A stretch of 64,000 nucleotides of DNA from Podospora pseudocomata (taxonomy: Eukaryota > Ascomycota > Sordariomycetes > Sordariales > Podosporaceae), in assembly GCF_035222375.1 (NCBI RefSeq), contig NC_085889.1, positions 2,976,001-3,040,000 of the forward strand, in the 5' to 3' direction. Made by a program: the position numbers and the translations under genes. The notes beneath the pieces were generated by a model. That model saw nothing but the letters and a program-made list of their open reading frames with translations, did no database searches and was not told the DNA's origin. This document shows positions 22,401 to 34,541 of the stretch, piece by piece (position 1 is the first letter of the stretch; each line of letters starts with the position of its first letter).

Positions 22401-25400
22401 GAGAGAACCCGAAGCCATGAGCTCGAGCTCCGATTCGGCCGAGGAGGAGGAGTAGACGGCGAAGGAGGCGCTGGTGACGTTACCCTTGGTGGTGATGTTT
22501 GTAAGCGTGACGAGGGTCTCAACTGACGAGTTTACATCCTCTTCGAAGGTGATGGCGCGGGGAATGGCCAGATCGTTGAGCTCAAAGAAGGACACCGGCT
22601 GCTCCATGGCCAGAGTCCGAGCGGCCTCGATCGACATGGCAACGTAACCAGCAGCAGGGAAAACAGTTTGCCCCTGCAACTGATGGCCGTCTAGCCAAGA
22701 AATCTCGGATACCTTGAGAATATTCGTCCAGCGTTTCTCACGGTCAGTTGAGTCGGGGCAAGGAATCCCGAGAATCTCGTGGAAGGGCGCTGCCGTCCGG
22801 GACCGAATCTTCTTGGACCTTCGCGATTCTTGCCAGTGGGACCGGGTATGGTTCCACTGGTACGATGGGAGGTCTACCACGAGCTCGGGCTGGCGTGTGG
22901 ATGGCGAGATGAGCTTCTCATAAGAGGCAAAGTCAACGGCGTGGGCACCAAGTTGAGTCCACACAAATCCGAGGGCATCGGAGAAAGACTCAATATCACA
23001 CTTGCCACGGCTGAGGACGCCTGTATAAGAGATTGGAGCAGGGCGAATGTCGCCAATGTTTTGAGTAGCCGGGCCCTTGAGCGCGGGGTGAGGGCCAACC
23101 TCGATGGCGAGACCGATTTGTGGGTCGCTGGCGATGGCGTTCTTGACAGCATCGGCAAACAAAACAGTATTGGCCATGTTATCGCGCCAGTACACATCCT
23201 GAAGAGCCTCGGTAGGCTCCAGGGGCTTGTCGCTTGCGATAACACTGGAGAACCAGGCGCAGGTCGGTCTCTTGACACGAACGCCAGCCTGTTGGAGAGA
23301 GGCGATGTATGGGTCACCACAAGGCAGCATGTGGTGGGAATGATAGGCGGTATCAACCTTGAGAAGACGAGCAAACTTTTTCTCTTCGTCAAACACCTTC
23401 TTGGCAAGGATGATGGCATCGGCGTCACCGGATAGCGTAACACTGGCTGATGAGTTGTGGGCAGCTACCGCCAAACGTCCGGAAAAAGCACGAAGGTTGC
23501 AGAGATCCTTCGCATCTTCCAGTGAAGTGCCAACAGCCAACATGGCACCTTGTTGACCGGTTGCCTCGTTCCCAGCAAGCCGGGCATACTGTCCGCGGTA
23601 GTAGGCCACGCGAATGGCATCAACATCGGACAGGTAGCCGGCAGCATAAGCCGCCCCAATCTCGCCCGAGGAGTGACCGACAACAGCGCTGAAGTTGATA
23701 TCAGCCTCCCTGAGCATGTCGACCAAGACAATTTGGATAGCGGTGCACAGCGGCTGGGAAAGCTCCGCCTCACCAATGCGAGATGTGGTCGAGTCCGCCA
23801 GCAGCTCATCAACCAGACGCCAGACCGGGCGATCAGCAGCCGGGAGTGTGTCCAGCGCACTCTCCAGGTCTCCAAGTCTCTTGCGGACAAACTCGGAAGA
23901 CTTGATCAGCTCACCACCCATGGCTGCCCACTGGGCGCCCTGGCCAGTGAACACACCCAGGATCTTGGTAGGATACGTGGACTTGGCCGTCGCGGAGCGA
24001 ACACCGACGGTGGTTCCAGCCGCACGCTTGAGATCAGCGAGCTTGTCATCCAGCTTTCCGACAAGCTGCTCCACCGACCGGGCCGAGAAAGCAGCCTTGA
24101 TAGGCAAGTGACTTCTGCGCGACTGCAGAGTCCATACCAAGTCTCTCGCTGTGATGTCACTCCTTGTCTTGAGATGCTCGGCATAGGCCTCAAGATGGGC
24201 CACGAGGGAGGTCTCAGACGCGGCAGAGAAGACAAAAGGCGTAAAGACAGGCGACTGGTTCTCGGGCTCGGGAATGGTGGTTGTCGGGATGTACTGCTCG
24301 ATGATTGCATGCGCATTACTGCCGCCAAAGCCGAAAGAATTAACGCTGACTCTGCGGGGAACGCCCTCGGGAAGCTGCGGCCACGGGGCTAGGGAGGTTG
24401 GGACAGTGAGACCCTTGTAGTACTGCTCGATGGCGGGGTTGAGGTTCTCAAAGAGCAGATTGGGTGGGATTTGGCCCGCCTGGATGCTCTTCAAGCCCTT
24501 CATGAAGCCAGCGAGACCGGCAGCACCCTCAGTGTGGCCAATGACTGTCTTTACAGAGCCGACATACAACGGAGTTTCCTCGGCTTTGACGTGTTGGCCA
24601 AAGCACTCATAGATGGCAGCCGCCTCCTTGGGGTCGCCTGCCTTTGTGCCCGTGCCATGAGCCTCGAAAAACTGTGGGCGGTCGGCAGGGTTGTTTTCTG
24701 GGTCGAGGCCAGCTTTCCTGTAGGTTTTGCGAATGAGAGATGCCTGAGCTTCAGAGCTAGGAACGGTAAGACCCTGAGAGTGTCCGTCCTGGTTGGCGCC
24801 GGTTTCACGGATGATGCCCTCGATGTAGTCACCGTCCGCTATCGCATCAGATAACTTTTTAAGGATGACAGCTGCGACTCCTTCACCTCGGGCATAACCA
24901 TCGGCACTGGCGTCCCTGTTTCTTGTCAGTCATTGTCCCCCTTCACGTCGAGAAGAATACATACCACATGCGAGATCGGCCCGTTGGGGAAAGCATGTTC
25001 ATTTTGGACTCAAAAACAAATGCCTCTGTTCACGTGTTAGCTTCGGGTTCATGAGTGATTGTTCTCTACTAATCAAGGCTTACCAGGGTTCAGGATGACC
25101 TGACCACCAGCCGCAACTGCAACGCGAGATTCAGAGCTTCTCAAGCTCATCACAGCCTGTTTGACCACTTAGAAACCAACCGAATCACCATCATCACAAC
25201 GAACATACCTGGTGCACGGCAACCAAAGAACTCGAGCAAGCAGTGTCAATCGTCATGCTGGGCCCCCTCCAGTCAAAGAAGAAGCTCAGCCTGTTCCCAA
25301 TGATGGCCCGGTTCGTGCCGGTGGCAAAGTAGGTGGGCACCTGGTTGACATCCCGGAGCAGGGTGTCGTTCCAGTCGACACCCATGCAGCCGACATAGAC

Positions 25401-25775
25401 ACTGGTGTCGCTTCCCCTCAGAGCCTCGATGCTGTGGCCGCCCGACTCGAGGGCCTCGTACACGGTCTCCATGAGCAGACGCTGCTGGGGATCGATGCTG
25501 TCGGCTTCGTTGGGGGAGATGTTGAAGAAGGAGGCGTCAAAGTGGGAGAGGTCCTGGGTGAGGAGGTAGGCGTGGCGGACGTTGGTGGTGCCATGGTGTG
25601 AGCCGACGGGGTGGTGGAACGCTTCGGTGTTGAATCGGCTCGGGGGGATGGCGGTTTGGATGTCGGTTGGGGAGGCGAGGAGGGACCAGAGTTTGGAGGG
25701 TGAGGTGGATGGGCCTGGGAAGCGGCAGGCTGTGCCGACGATGGCGATGGGTTCATGGGGTGTTTGGGGAGACAT
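13484..25775 (-). CDS. Hybrid PKS-NRPS (KS-AT-DH-MT-ER0-KR-ACP-C-A-T-R)
   Basis: Eight exons: 25775-25209, 25156-25084, 25025-24965, 24915-21565, 21505-21285, 21234-18289, 18237-16402 and 16341-13484. All introns are GT-AG and in phase, giving about 3,970 aa. KS: Cys180 (DTACSSSL), His320 (EAHGTGT), His361 (IGHTEG). AT: Ser649 (GHSSGE). DH: His978 (HxxxGxxxxP) and Asp1155. MT: ILEIGAGTGG near 1421. A degenerate ER-like stretch without the GGVG NADPH motif lies near 1840-2090. KR: LSGQIG near 2118 and Tyr2255. ACP Ser is near 2437. C: HHIVMDG at 2703. [12 protein letters not shown] near 3180 and NSYGPTE near 3320. T: GGNSL, Ser3599. R: TGGTG near 3677. The enzyme builds a methylated, partly reduced polyketide, couples it to an amino acid and releases it. 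The missing ER is presumably supplied by the trans-ER at 37287-38505. The R domain has Tyr3817-x3-Arg where Tyr-x3-Lys is expected. Confidence 0.97.
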
Positions 25776-27079
25776 GTTGATGGAGGAGGTGGGCTATGGT
25801 GAATAGCTGTTGCTTTGTGCCCGTTTGGAGTTGAAGTGTTGGGATGGCGGTTGTTTGAGGCCAAAGACACGGAGACAAAAGTGTATAGCACGGTCCAGAC
25901 GGCCTGGGACAGAGTTTTATTTGCTTTGGCTTCATAAACACTTGAAGATAGAGATAGCTACTAGACCTGTACCAACCCACCGTCGAATGCTTGGCATCGG
26001 TATCATTGCTGGGCGTTGACACCGACGACAACCCGCTATCAGCCTCCGCCGACTCGAGCCAGGATCAAGCTACCGACTGACCGACCGACCGAACCCTTCG
26101 AGAACATATCCTTATCTCCGAGATACCCACCCCTGTCTTGTAGGCACCGACAAGCCGGAACCCGAAAAATGTTGTCTCTGGTATGGTGGCTTTGTTCGGC
26201 TTGTTGATGCGGCTGCTTGTTCGGGTTGTTTACCGGAGAATAGGGGTTCCAGGGGCTGACTTGGCATTCCTGACAAAGACATCACCGAAGTTCGGTGACT
26301 TTTGCTTGTCCCCCCGCATTATGCACTTCAGATGCAGGTATATGTATGCAGTCCAAATGGGACACATGCATCTCTCCCGTCCTCCGCTATCAACCGAATA
26401 CGCAACGTCAGGTTCGGGGGTATTCGCACCTGCCACGATAGGAAAATCAAATGTCGATCCCAAAATCCCATCGAGATGGGGCATTGCGCTATGTATTTGC
26501 TGATATTGATACCCGTGAAGGAAATTCATGATGTGGGGGATGACATCATGAAGCAATCGCGTGTCTGGCCATTCTCATTTTGAAAGCCTCAGCTTCGAAA
26601 ATGTTGCAAATGAGTGTTTAAGTCGAATGCAAACTGAGCTGCATCTACGGACCATCAATCTACCGTGATGGCACTCTATCGCCAAGAATCATCAGTGGAA
26701 CAGGAGCACCAAGACACGGGAGATCACCTTTCATGGATGGATAGATTGGCAAGACACCAATCGGTTGCCAGCTTCATGCTTTTTATCAGTGACAAATATA
26801 TTCTGTCTAAGAATTCTATGTACATAGACACCAACAACACCACCCAAAGTGACCTTCCTCTGTTAAGGCCTCCATCCGTGAGTGGAGCGCATCACATTCC
26901 ACACACACACGCCTTTTGGCCGCCAACGATACTACAACACTGGTCGGACTGGGCAGGATAGACAGCTCCGACATCCGTGTTCCAATGTCCCCGACTCTTG
27001 GAGAGATCATGCTCCTCTTCCGTCTGGGTTTCAAGTCCTGCATGCCCGGTGTATAAATGCTTGATTGTTTCCATCCTGT
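25776..27079. promoter_or_regulatory. Upstream region of the PKS-NRPS gene
   Basis: This 1.3-kb stretch has no gene. It separates the PKS-NRPS start from the 3' end of the regulator gene and must contain the PKS-NRPS promoter. At 26047-26093 it has GC-rich short motifs: CCGACTCGA at 26049-26057 and a tandem CCGA series (GACCGACCGACCGAA) at 26079-26093. The same 9-mer CCGACTCGA and a CCGACCGACC series lie upstream of the dioxygenase gene at 35265-35283. Confidence 0.5.
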
Positions 27080-28616
27080 TTAGATCCGGAGTGTCTGTCT
27101 CAATTTCGACAGTCGTTGCTGAACTTCCAGCTCCAGGTCGCTTCTCACCTCCCCATTGCCGCTGGCGGTGTTGGAAGAGGGGCTGTTCGGTTCAACACTT
27201 TGCGTGAGGGTGTTGGGAAAAGAAAGATAAACGTCGACGGCTTGGTGCTGGCGCTTGATCAGGTAAGAGCAAAGCTGGACCACGAGAACCAGGCGCATGT
27301 CCGCAAAGGCTGCTGCTTCGGCAGGAAGAGAGGAATTCCGGAGGTCCACGTCGTGCTGCAGAGCGATGAGCACGGCAATGTAGATGTTGAGAAGGAGGGT
27401 GTGGCAGGCGATGACCAAGTGTCTGACAACTGTCGACGAGTACTCGCTGGACGACGACGGACGACCATGGCTGAAGGAAGGGGCCGAGGTCGTCGGGACC
27501 GGCTTGGACCCCTCGCCAAAGCCAGCCGTGCCATCGTTGCTGTCTGTCGACTGCGGGGTGATGCTTCTCCAAAAGTCGGTTGCTCCCGCTGGTGCTGCGG
27601 CAACGTCCATGTCGTTGCTGTTCCCGCCTGTAACGTTGGACTGCAGCAGTCTCAAGATTTCGAGAAGGTGGTGGGAGGCTGCAAAAAGGTCGTTCAGAGT
27701 CTCACCCGTAGTGGGGGGCTCCGACTGAAGCGCCGGGTTGATGTTCGGGTTGTGGAGACGGTGATCGCCTGCACGAAAGAGGATGTCCATGTTGGTTGAT
27801 ACGCCCTGAACCAGCCATTTGGCGACCACTATGAAAGCATTATCGTCGATCAAAGCTTGGGTCTTGTGTTGTTGGCCCATGTCTGGGCTCATCTGGCCAG
27901 ATGATCCTGCTGTCTCTGCCAAGCTACAACTCCTCCTGTGAATTGGATATAGACGTGTGCTTAGCTGAGACAGCTGGGCAATTCCCACATCGGGGTCACT
28001 CTTTGCAATGGTGGTGGCACTCTCAAAGAGCTCAAACATGGGTGTTTGGGAACCTGTGAAACAGGCCGACGGCGGTGTTGGCGGATTGTGGTGGAGCAGG
28101 TTCAAGAACTCATCTCCACTACATGTATCGATCTGCATGTCGTTCCATTCCATCGGGTGCATCCAGGATGGGCCAATGGTTCCAGCTAGCAGCTGATCAA
28201 TGTCGTCGTTTGCGGTGGAAGACTCGCTAATCTGCATGCTGTTCTCTGCTATTTCAGCCCCATCCGTCTTCGCAGCAGGTGGGACATCGGAACTGGCGAA
28301 GCTCGTAGTGGAAGAGGCGGTCTTCGGGCTCGCTGGAGGGCGACGCTCGTTTGCTAGACGGTACATGCTCGGTCTTCCTTTGGGAAGACTGGAGCTGTAA
28401 ACACATTGTGCGTTCTGTCGAATGCAGCGGTTGCAAGTACTCGTTTGGCTGTCCCCGGTTCGTGTGCATCTCAACTTCTGCGGGGGGGCCACGATCAGTT
28501 GGTCGGCCTGGGTTGTTAATCTTGACCCTTCACCGGACACTCACCTGGTAATGGCAACGGTCACACGATAATCGTCGCGGCAACGGAGCAGGACTGGTAT
28601 TCGATGAGGGGGCCAT
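27080..28616 (-). CDS. Zn2Cys6 transcription factor, AflR-like, probable cluster regulator
   Basis: Exons 28616-28545 and 28477-27080 are joined by a 67-nt GTGAGT...CGCAG intron in phase, giving 489 aa. Only with this first exon is the zinc cluster complete: Cys18-x2-Cys21-x6-Cys28-x10-Cys39-x2-Cys42-x6-Cys49, followed by the basic linker LPKGRPSMYR. The remainder is Ser/Thr- and Asp-rich with predicted helices near the C-terminus (SYLIKRQHQAVDVYL), as in AflR-type regulators, which are typical of polyketide clusters. It is the gene immediately upstream of the PKS-NRPS and points the same way, so it is the best candidate for its activator. Confidence 0.93.
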
Positions 28617-30229
28617 TGTTGTAGCTCTGGTGAGGACGGAGGGAAGTGGTTGAGGTGAGGTCTAATTTAAACATGAATGGCGCCCCAAGTAAAACTTAGC
28701 TGATGGTGACTTTGTAGCGGAATCAAGAATGCGGATCGAAAGCAACTATTAAATTTTCGAGCGTCATCAGTCTTTTGGGGTACTCAAGGTATCGCACTCG
28801 CCTTTCCCGCGTCCCAGGTACCGTGACAATGCCAAGGCCTGTTTCTGACCATGTTGTTGCCAAGATGGACTTCACTGATCTCTCTGGTATATCTGCAGCG
28901 GGTGTACATTTCGATGTGGTTAGAACTGGCGATTGCAAGAGAAACATGTTAGGGGTCTTGGATAGTGCCACCCCTCTGCCCTCTGGTCCCGCACCCTGTC
29001 CCACTTCTGTCGTAGCCCATGCAAATCCATACACAATAGTTGCATACCCCGATTAAACAATGCAACATGACATTTTGCATGCGACATCAAGATTAATATG
29101 GCAGTGATCGCAAGGGATTTTTTTGGTGTTTTTGGCGGCTATTGATTGTCGTGACACTTTGAAAATCTATACAATCTCCTCCAACTTCATTGGTTGTGAA
29201 AATGTCTTTGCTATTCTTTCCTTGTGGCCTTCAAAGGCTAAACCTGACACGGAATGCAGCTCGGGTTAAGCTTCATTGCACTCTCTATGTGTGGAAAGAG
29301 ATGTCCAGCTAACTTTTGTTGGTCGGCCACAGGATATGGAACTGCTAACAACCCGGGACTTTGTGGGAAGAGACTGGACTATCAGGCTCAAGGGAACACG
29401 ACATCACCCTGCCCACAAAATAATTGTTAACCATCTTTCAAGGTCTATCTATGCACTGTCTTTTATGGCCTATGAACTATCTTTTATTGCCTATCAACTA
29501 TCTTTTAAGGCTTATTAATTATCTTTTAAGGTCTATTTACTATCTTTTAAAGGGTATTAACCACCTTTAAAAGGTTGTTAAGTATCTTTGAAAGCGTAAT
29601 AAAAATCTCTTCAGGTATTATTTACACTATAATGCATGTTAACCTACTTGTGTGTCTCAACTATTCTATATTGAGGGTGGGCTTCTAGGAGGAAACATCT
29701 GCTCGCATACCGCTTTTAAGTGTCTATTCTAGTCTTGTCGACCGAAAGTCCAATCCGTTCACCTGTCTCCAGCCCATGGTCTCAAGTCGGCAATCTCTCG
29801 GCGCAAAGCTCAATGACTGGTGCGGATATCAATTGGAGATTTTCACCTGACGTGCATGATATATTAGAGGAAATATGTACCCCAGACAATGGCGATATTG
29901 CACCCTATATAGGGCACACCGGCAGTTGACATGTTATACCCCAGATATTTCCGCATCCGGCCGAGATACCTGCTGATCACGCTCATTCAGCGCACCAGGA
30001 GTGGGAGATCTTCAGGCTAAAAGCCGCCTTGCAACGTCGCATAGCAGGACCCCGTCGAGCAAAGCTTGTTGTTAATGTTGGACTCGGACGACAGGGAGCC
30101 AGTCGATGTTGATGTTGTCGGGCAGACCCTGGATGTCGTCGTACTGAACAATCTTTTGATCGTAGAGATCTTCGGCAGAGGGAGAGAAGGTGGGTAGATC
30201 GATAGGCATATGGCCACTTCTTTTTGATG
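28617..30229. other. Intergenic with a 21-bp repeat array
   Basis: This holds the promoter of the Zn2Cys6 gene on the left. The frames at 28723-29034 (minus) and 28775-29056 (plus) overlap each other and have no start or splice support. From about 29412 to 29620 lies an array of the ~21-bp repeat, entered separately. The rest shows nothing. Confidence 0.5.
29412..29620 (+). repeat. Second array of the ~21-bp repeat
   Basis: At least eight degenerate tandem units are seen, for example AACTATCTTTTATTGCCTATC, AACTATCTTTTAAGGCTTATT, AATTATCTTTTAAGGTCTATT and AACCACCTTTAAAAGGTTGTT. The period is 20-21 bp, and the orientation is the same as in the 10.7-kb array. Confidence 0.75.
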
Positions 30230-30237
30230 TATAAAAG
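30230..30237 (+). promoter_or_regulatory. TATA box of the xylanase gene
   Basis: TATAAAAG lies 82 bp upstream of the xylanase ATG, a normal distance for a fungal RNA polymerase II promoter with a short leader. Confidence 0.55.
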
Positions 30238-30318
30238 CAGCGACGTGGTTCTCCCTGTGGAGTTGAAAGATGGCATTTCTTTTTTGTCACCCATTTTGTT
30301 GATAACAAAAAGGTCACA

Positions 30319-31100
30319 ATGGTTCAGATCTCCTCGTTTCTCGTCGCGCTGGGTCTCCTTCAAGCAGGCTTGGGCGCACCCCAACCTGACGCTAAAGGGG
30401 TCCAAGGACGACAGGGCTACTACTTCCAAAACTGGTCTGAAGGCGGCTCCAACATTAGATGTTCCAACGGCCAGGGAGGTTCCTTCTCGGCAAACTGGAA
30501 CTCGAGAGGTGGCTTCGTCTGTGGCAAGGGCTGGAGTGGTGGCGGGGCTAGGTATGTACCTAGCTACATGTGGCTTCCTGACCATTCAATCCCTAGGGCT
30601 TCTTACTAACATACTCTACCTTACTTATTAGGACTATCAAATATAGCGGGACATACAACGCCACCGGACCAGGCTACCTAGCCGTCTACGGGTGGACTCG
30701 CAACCCCTTGATCGAATATTACATTCTTGAGTCCTACGCTGATCTCGCACCTAATGAGCCCTGGTTCAGTATTATCATTTCCTTCTTGGTACCATAGTGA
30801 CTGACATCCCGCAGGACATCCAAAGGCAACTTCACCATCGATGAGGGCACTTTTGAGGTTTTCACCAGCACCCGAGTGAACAAGCCATCCATTGAAGGCA
30901 CGAGGACCTTCCAGCAGTACTGGAGCGTGCGTTCCGAAAAGCGAGTGGGCGGGACGGTCACAACGCAGAAGCACTTTGATGAGTGGGCCAAGAGAGGCAT
31001 GAGATTGGGTCGTCATGATTATGTGGTGATGGCTGTGGAAGGTTATACTGCTACCGGCGGCAGTGGCTCGGCAGGATCAGCCAGCATCACCCTGGGATGA
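30319..31100 (+). CDS. Secreted endo-1,4-beta-xylanase, family GH11
   Basis: Exons 30319-30551, 30632-30763 and 30815-31100 give 216 aa, close to the usual GH11 length. The N-terminus [20 protein letters not shown] is a signal peptide. The beta-jelly-roll core is plain: [45 protein letters not shown] with the nucleophile Glu, then FQQYWSVR and VVMAVEGY with the acid/base Glu. Intron 1 has a GTATGT donor. Intron 2 (30764-30814) must use GTTCAG to keep phase, which is a weak donor. The enzyme degrades plant-cell-wall xylan outside the cell. It sits between the PKS-NRPS regulator and the tailoring genes but has no evident link to metabolite synthesis. Confidence 0.9.
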
Positions 31101-33269
31101 GGTTGGTGGCAAGTTGAGATGCTGGTTAGATGAATAAACGATATGATCCAGCGGTTGACGCACCTGTTTCCCATGATACACGGGGAGGGGTGTAGCAAAA
31201 TCAGTGGAGCAAACACCCCTGAGTAGCGCCGCCGGCAAGTAGCTTGGCGGTAGCTTGGCTAGTGTACTGGGCGTCAGACGGGACAACGGCTGACGCTATC
31301 GCGGGGGCTTATCTCTCTTCAACCGTCCGTCTCGATGGTGGCGGCCCATTAGCGCTTTGGGTGGAACACATTGGTGTCAGTTGTTACGCGTCAAGTTCCC
31401 AGGTTGCAATGTTGCTGGATGAAGAACAAATAGTGCCATGGCATACCTCGTGGTAAGGTAGATAGATAGTTTCCAGAACGAGATGTACATACGAGTTGCA
31501 AAGGACACCTGAAGAGGGGTGCGGAACTACGTGATTGCAAAGGTAAGGTATATTGGGGCCGTCTGTCGCTCTTTGGAGACGAGATGCAGTCCATTGTGCA
31601 CGACAAGTGGGATGTGGCTCCACGGATCAGGAATTCCGATAGCCCTAAAGGACGCTAGGTCTTGTCTCCTACACCTGCCTTGTTCAAGCAAACCCCCGCA
31701 GACGGAATCCAAATACAGTAGGAAACTCGTCTTGCTTGTTGACGGACTCTTGATGGAACCCTTGTAATTCTTCCCGCGCGATAGCGGTTGCGGGGGACCA
31801 GCCAGTGCACCAACCCCTGAGTTGATCCTTCTAGCGTGCTTCGAGGGCAAGCCCGAAGCTTGATCGCAGCGATTGCTTGAGATGATGTGACACGTCAACC
31901 ACACGAACCACACCGCGACAGTGTATAGCATCGCGGGAGGCGCCATTCTCCGGTACACTCGCTAATTCGGCCTCTCTGCCTGGCCGCTCTGTTTTTGCTA
32001 CCACACGCAGCACGCTACTGACATGGTCTTTCTATCTTCCAGGTTCTCACCTTGGACGTTGTGATAGCTTATCATGACCCCTCCGCGGCGAGACAACGTG
32101 CGCGAACCGGTTGGTATCGAGAAAGGACGATCCCTCTTCACGATGGGCACTCGGTGGAGAATTGAATTCCCATTGGATTCTGGGTGGAATTGTCACTCTG
32201 GCATGTTTCCCCCGATCGGTCTCTTGTGTGGACCCTGCTTTTCTCCAGTCTCCACAATAATACTACCCTGCCAATGCGCCCGCATCGATACAGCCAACCA
32301 TGCTCCTTCTGGTCACCGAAACATGCGAGTAAAAGAGCGGGTTCTGTTAGGTAAAGAGAGCTACAGATTCAGGTCCGCCCATCGGCTTCCACTCACCCGA
32401 GTCAGTTTGCATCCTCCACTAGGCGCCGAGACACCTAGTGTAGATGTAAACATCGCCAGATCCAGTACGGGCCGTTGAAGCCGCCATGTGCAGAGCGCTA
32501 AGAATTATAACGGTTCCGCACCTCGATAGGGAGTTGCTGATGCCTAGGCACCTAGATATGCCGAAGCCCTGAGACACCGTGGCTGATCGCAAACAGCACA
32601 GCATGCGTTCGACACCAGCCTTCGGTTCCAAAACCTGGGTCAAAAAGCCAAGACCCTCTAAACAGACAACGCCAATGTAGGAAAGCGAAGAATGCTACAG
32701 CCAACAATATGAATGGCAAGTATGTGCAGTAGAAGGCTGGCGCCGTCAGTGTTGCATTCATATCGAGGTGGCTCGATGGTACAGACTTTACTGACATCAG
32801 GGACTGGGTGGGTAGCATACAACCGCCTCATCTGGCAACGACCAGTGAGCTGAGTAGATTGCGTCCGTGTAAACGGCCGTCTAAAGGGTCCGCACGCTTC
32901 TGCCAAAAAGAAATACCCGAACCGCGAGGAGACTGTGATGTAACCCTAGCCACGCCTCGTTCGTCATTCGGCGCATTTCCACAATCAACGGCAATATCGG
33001 AATCCCGGTCGGCACTCTGCCCGTGGTTCAATCTCAACTCCTCTCAACACCAGGCGACGCCAGCCAACACTTTGGATATCACCGAATGCTGCACGGTTGA
33101 CAGCGATGCCGTGAGGAATCATTAAGGACGCGGGCTCGTCGCCATGGCTCTCTCACCTAGTCTACCTATCCGAGACCTCTCGCTCATCCCGTCAGATCTC
33201 CGCAGCTGCGCAGCCGCTACTACGTCCCCATAGACACTGCTACGACTTTCATCTCTACCAGCAAACATA
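31101..33269. other. Long gene-poor gap
   Basis: About 2.2 kb with no supportable gene. All frames are short, overlap each other and lack splice or start support. The right end holds the promoter of the FAD monooxygenase gene. Confidence 0.5.
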
Positions 33270-34541
33270 ATGCATGTTCTTATCGTGGGCGGTGGCTTGG
33301 GTGGGCTCAGCCTGGCCCAGACTCTTCGCAAGCAGGGCATCTCGTTCGAGGTCTTTGAGCGCGACGAGTCTGCGGACAGTCGTTTTCAGGGATGGGCCAT
33401 CGGAATCCACAGGTGCGCTGTCTCTTCAGAGAGTCCCACGTTTTAGTGCTAAAAAAAAGGACATAGCATCATTGGGGACTTGAAGGCGTCGTTTCCGGAT
33501 GACATGCCGGACATGAAGCAAGCGACTGATCATCTCCAACCAATCGATCTCCCATGCCAGATTGGCTTGTATTATCCCGGCCGCCAAGGTAGGGTGGGTG
33601 TTCAAGATACGCCTGAAAACCCGATCATTCGTGCCGAGAGACTTCGTCTCCGCCGGTGGCTCTCCACCAATATCGACATTCAGTGGAACAAGCACGTCAA
33701 GAGCATCAGCCACAACGACCAGGGCGTCCAAGTCTTCTTCCAAGATGGCAGCAGCGCCAAGGGCGACATTTTGGTCGGAGCGGACGGCATCAACAGCGTG
33801 GTCCGCGAGCAACTGCTCCAGACTCCCAACTCGGCCCTCCTCAAGACGGTCCCCCTGGCAGCTATCATTGGCGAGGTGACCCTCCACGGCGACGCCTTCA
33901 AGCGCCAGCTCGAGCTAGGCCACTCAGCTTACATTTACGTCGCCCCTGACCTCGGCTGCTGGATGTTTGGCGGTCTGCACCACGCCCTCCCCGACGGCGT
34001 CTCCGGCAAACACTACTGGATGCTCATGAAGCCCGATCCCACCGTCGCCGACCCCAACCACTGGCTTCAGACTGCTACCCAGCAGGAGAAGCTCGATTAC
34101 GCTTTGGCCCTTGTCGCGAAGCTCCCGCCTAAGTTTAGGGAGATCTACGAGGCCACGCCCGCAAGCGGGATCAAGCAGGAGAGTCATGTGTGGAGGGATC
34201 TTGAGCTGGAGAGTCTGCCTGCCGGACGGGTCGTTTTGCTTGGTGATGCTGCTCATGCCATGACGCCGTTCCGTGGTGAGGGGGGGTATAATGCGCTGAT
34301 CGACTCGATGAAGCTGGCCAAGATACTGGCAGGCGTGGATGGGAGTGATATTGACGCTATCAAGAAGGCAGTAGAGGAGTATAACAAGGAGATGCTTGAG
34401 AGGGGCGTGGAGGCTGTTCGTGCTTCGAGGGGTGAACAGAGTGCTCAGAAGACCAAGAGCGCAAACGCAAAGGTTATGAGTGCTGGTCAGGAGGCGCGGG
34501 TTTTGCCGGAAAGGGAGATTGTTTTGACGGCCAGGGGCTAA
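33270..34541 (+). CDS. FAD-dependent monooxygenase (p-hydroxybenzoate hydroxylase type)
   Basis: Exons 33270-33412 and 33467-34541 are joined by a 54-nt intron (GTGCGC...ACATAG) in phase, giving 405 aa. The N-terminus MHVLIVGGGLGGLSLA is the FAD-binding GxGxxG fold. The DG motif (VGADGINSVVR) lies near residue 150 and the GD motif (VVLLGDAAHAMTPFRGEGG) near 300. These three mark the aromatic hydroxylase or epoxidase class of flavoproteins, which use NAD(P)H and O2. No membrane anchor or signal is seen. It is followed by a dioxygenase, the trans-ER and a P450, so it most likely oxidises an intermediate of the PKS-NRPS pathway. Its exact substrate is unknown. Confidence 0.93.

Noticed and set aside
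26049-26057. AflR-type palindrome in the PKS-NRPS promoter
   Set aside because: I looked for TCG-N5-CGA and did not find it there; only the shorter shared motifs are reported.
28723-29056. Overlapping frames on both strands near the regulator gene
   Set aside because: Neither has splice support or a family resemblance, and each is the mirror of the other.
31527-32818. Several frames of 60-150 codons in the 31-33 kb gap
   Set aside because: Non-ATG starts or mutually overlapping frames, no exon logic, no motifs.
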